Shown in pieces: positions 61,861-64,000 of a stretch of DNA of 64,000 nt (positions are counted from its first letter, which is position 1; every line of letters begins with the position of its first letter). A program made the translations under genes and the position numbers. The notes under the pieces were generated by a model, which was given only the letters and a program-made list of their open reading frames with translations, made no database searches and was not told the DNA's origin. Origin of the DNA: Casuarius casuarius (lineage: Eukaryota; Chordata; Aves; Casuariiformes; Casuariidae); assembly GCA_003342895.1 (NCBI GenBank), contig PTFA01000494.1:37982-101981 (forward strand), given 5' to 3'.

Positions 61861-64000
61861 GGAAAGAAGAGCTGCAAAACGTTAAGATCACCGCTCACTC
61901 TTTAGCANGAAAGCCACGTATTTCAGTTACCTAAACATCATGACCTAACCTGGCATGAGCACCTTACATCCTGAAGGCAACAACAAAAGGGAACACAAGA
62001 TTTGGTGGATTTCTNGAAAGGTGCATTTTGGGAAGCTGAAGAGAGGCTGTGAACTTGGGGGCAGAGGAATACCTGAAGCAACCCAACAGCTCCTTTGCTG
62101 CCTACATAAAACACACTGGAGAACGGAGACCTTTTCTTCCTGCCACAGGCCTTCAATACAATACCAGCATGCCAAATGTCTTTTTATCCACGTACATTAT
62201 CAATTGGGTATTTTCCAACTCAGCTGCCACAAGCCATCTAAGGTCAGTCTCAAATGTATTTATACACTTTAAAAACAGAGATAAGTATCACAAAACAAAA
62301 GAGACATGAAAATTTTATTTCCTTCTAATGCTTGAGGTGTGTTCCCTTGTGCTGAATCCAAAAGCTGAACAAATCTAAACTGCTGGTGTGTCCCCCTGAC
62401 ACAGACGTGATGTTTTGTTTCGCTTGACCTATCTGAAGGCAGCTCCACTTTAGAATTTCACTTCTCTCTTCGCATGGCTGAGACACTGGCTCTAATACCC
62501 ACCCCAGCAGTGGTGATTTTGTGGGTGCACAATTCAGATGCAAATAACATGGCCTGACACGGGTTCAGAGGGAGGGGCTCTGTCTTGGCTTAGCTTCCAG
62601 GCTTTTTTCTTCCAAGAAGGGTGCGTCGTCAGGAGGTACGTGCTTTAGCTCATGGTTGGCGTCAGATACAAACTGCACGAGATGCCAAGTTAGTCACTGG
62701 CAAACTGGAGTGCCCTGAATTGTCAATGAGAAAGAAGGGTCAGAAAGCTGGGAAAAGGCAGGGAGCTTGAATAACGTGGGGCCTAAACGTGTCCATATTT
62801 GGACTCAAAGTAAGCGCTAAATATCCTGATCACATTTNTGTTATTTATTATATGCACAGCGTGTGGTAACAAGAACTACTACTGCTTGCGGCCCTTGAAA
62901 TTCACCAACCATAAACATGACAACCCCTCAGAGTTCAAGACAGAAAGGGACAGGAAAAACTATTTATTTACTTACTCTAGATAGGAGAATATCCCCAATT
63001 CTAGTGGGAGCGATTAGAAAAATTGGTTTTCAGCAATACGGTAAGAAAGGCTCATAATGGTATATTTCAAGGTCATGCCTGAAAATATTAACAAGACGAA
63101 TCAAGCTGTATCATTCTGAGCATTACAGAAAAGTTGCAGGGCCCTGAGGGCACTAATAGGCCTTAATGGCCCTGACCAGGCTGCCCTGGGGCCATTTAGG
63201 AAATAATCATTGCAGGATAAACTTCTGATGTATCAAGCCCTGAAGGGTGAACTCTTGGTGATATTCAGTTTTAGAGGCCATTTTAGAGAAGCCACAGATG
63301 GGAAGAATTGTGACAGCTCAGAAGCTAGAACCAACAATAAGAAAAGACTCAACTGATATTATAACCAAGTTTTGGGGGACAAAAGGGAATTCCCTCCCCC
63401 TCTCCCTTCCATAATTCTTCTATGTACTGGCATTGCTATGACTGAAAGAGAAACTGCAAATGCAAAAACATCTACAAGTAGAAGAGCCTTTTGCTGCAGG
63501 AGCCTGCAACTTCAAATGGCAGCCAATGCTGCAACAAATCACCCATCCGCAGAGTTGGTGATACGAAAATTACTTCAGAGCGCTATATGTGAACTGAAGC
63601 NACTGATGTGGCTGCCAGAAAGCCCTTCCTAAAAAAATCATGACTCCAACAGCTGGTCCTAGTTACCATGAGACTTCTTGTGTGTTCTTCTACAGAAAGC
63701 AAAATACCCAAAACCATAGTCCANGTTTCATCAGAAGAGCAGTGCTCGATTTAACTAAACTGAACAGGCAAGGCTCCCATCACCACCCATTAGAGAAGTG
63801 GCTTTTCTATCCCTTATGTCTCAGAAGCAACATTCCCGTCTGCCTTACTCACCTTACGATCAGGCAGCACTGGGCTTTAAAAAGAGGATGATCAGACTCA
63901 GCAGAAGCAACCCAGAAAGCCTTGGGGATTTTTGTTTCATTCAGCAAAAGCAACAAAATCCTCAAAGAGGCATAGGTACTAGTATTAAGGTCCCTAATAT

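Larger units (their letters stand above)
48936..64000. other. Sequence upstream of RASGEF1B, no recognised gene
   Basis: AT-rich sequence with frequent single N bases. The ORFs are short and mutually overlapping. The longest include 148 codons at 61,445-61,891 (minus), which is built over the antisense MIR-like fragment, and 145 codons at 55,422-55,859 (minus), which has no domain. A 109-codon ORF at 49,790-50,119 (+) ends on a donor-like site but resembles nothing known to me. No RNA gene was recognised. Confidence 0.5.

Noticed and set aside
61445..61891. 148-codon minus-strand ORF
   Set aside because: Contains an N and overlaps the antisense MIR-like fragment; no domain.
1..64000. CRISPR array, operon, prophage or other prokaryotic system
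   Set aside because: No spaced direct repeats, no long contiguous ORFs and no ribosome-binding-site pattern; the gene structure is spliced and vertebrate.

Overview
This is a vertebrate nuclear window, most likely from a bird; a crocodilian or turtle cannot be excluded. Three things point this way: a spliced gene with vertebrate exon structure, CpG islands on an AT-rich background with few repeats, and one degraded CR1-type LINE with a handful of old MIR-like SINE fragments. There is no sign of bacterial, viral or plasmid gene organisation. Scattered single N bases, one 31-base N gap (38,775-38,805) and implausibly long poly-T runs (35,942-36,177) suggest a draft assembly.

One protein-coding gene can be supported: RASGEF1B on the minus strand. 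It encodes a guanine-nucleotide exchange factor of the CDC25/RasGEF class, known to act on RAP2-type small GTPases. I read thirteen coding exons directly from the sequence. They run from the ATG at 34,766 down to the stop codon at 14,548-14,550. Every junction is GT-AG, phases are consistent, and the sum is 1,419 nt, i.e. 472 residues plus stop. A GC-rich CpG island at about 47.74-48.11 kb is the probable promoter and 5' non-coding first exon, with a good donor at 47,802/47,803. Intron 1 is about 13 kb. The 3' UTR runs below 14,547; the first AATAAA is at 13,905-13,910.

Layout: 1-3.5 kb intergenic; 3.56-4.42 kb an orphan CpG island with a five-copy GC-rich repeat; 4.4-13.9 kb AT-rich with no recognised gene; 14.5-34.8 kb RASGEF1B coding exons; 34.8-47.8 kb intron 1, holding the poly-T tracts, the gap, MIR-like pieces and a cluster of CAGCTG E-boxes; 47.7-48.1 kb promoter island; 48.4-48.9 kb CR1 fragment; 49-64 kb upstream intergenic sequence with no recognised gene.

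The observations most worth following are these. (1) Exons 2-4 are the set I recall as forming the inducible mouse circRasGEF1B RNA; here they sum to 444 nt and would form a circle with no stop codon in the gene's frame. (2) A weak donor at the end of exon 13 is followed by an in-frame stop that overlaps two AATAAA signals, so intron retention plus intronic polyadenylation would swap the protein's C-terminus. (3) Purine- and pyrimidine-rich complementary tracts lie in the two introns flanking exons 2-4. (4) There is a dense E-box cluster in intron 1. No wholly new system is evident.
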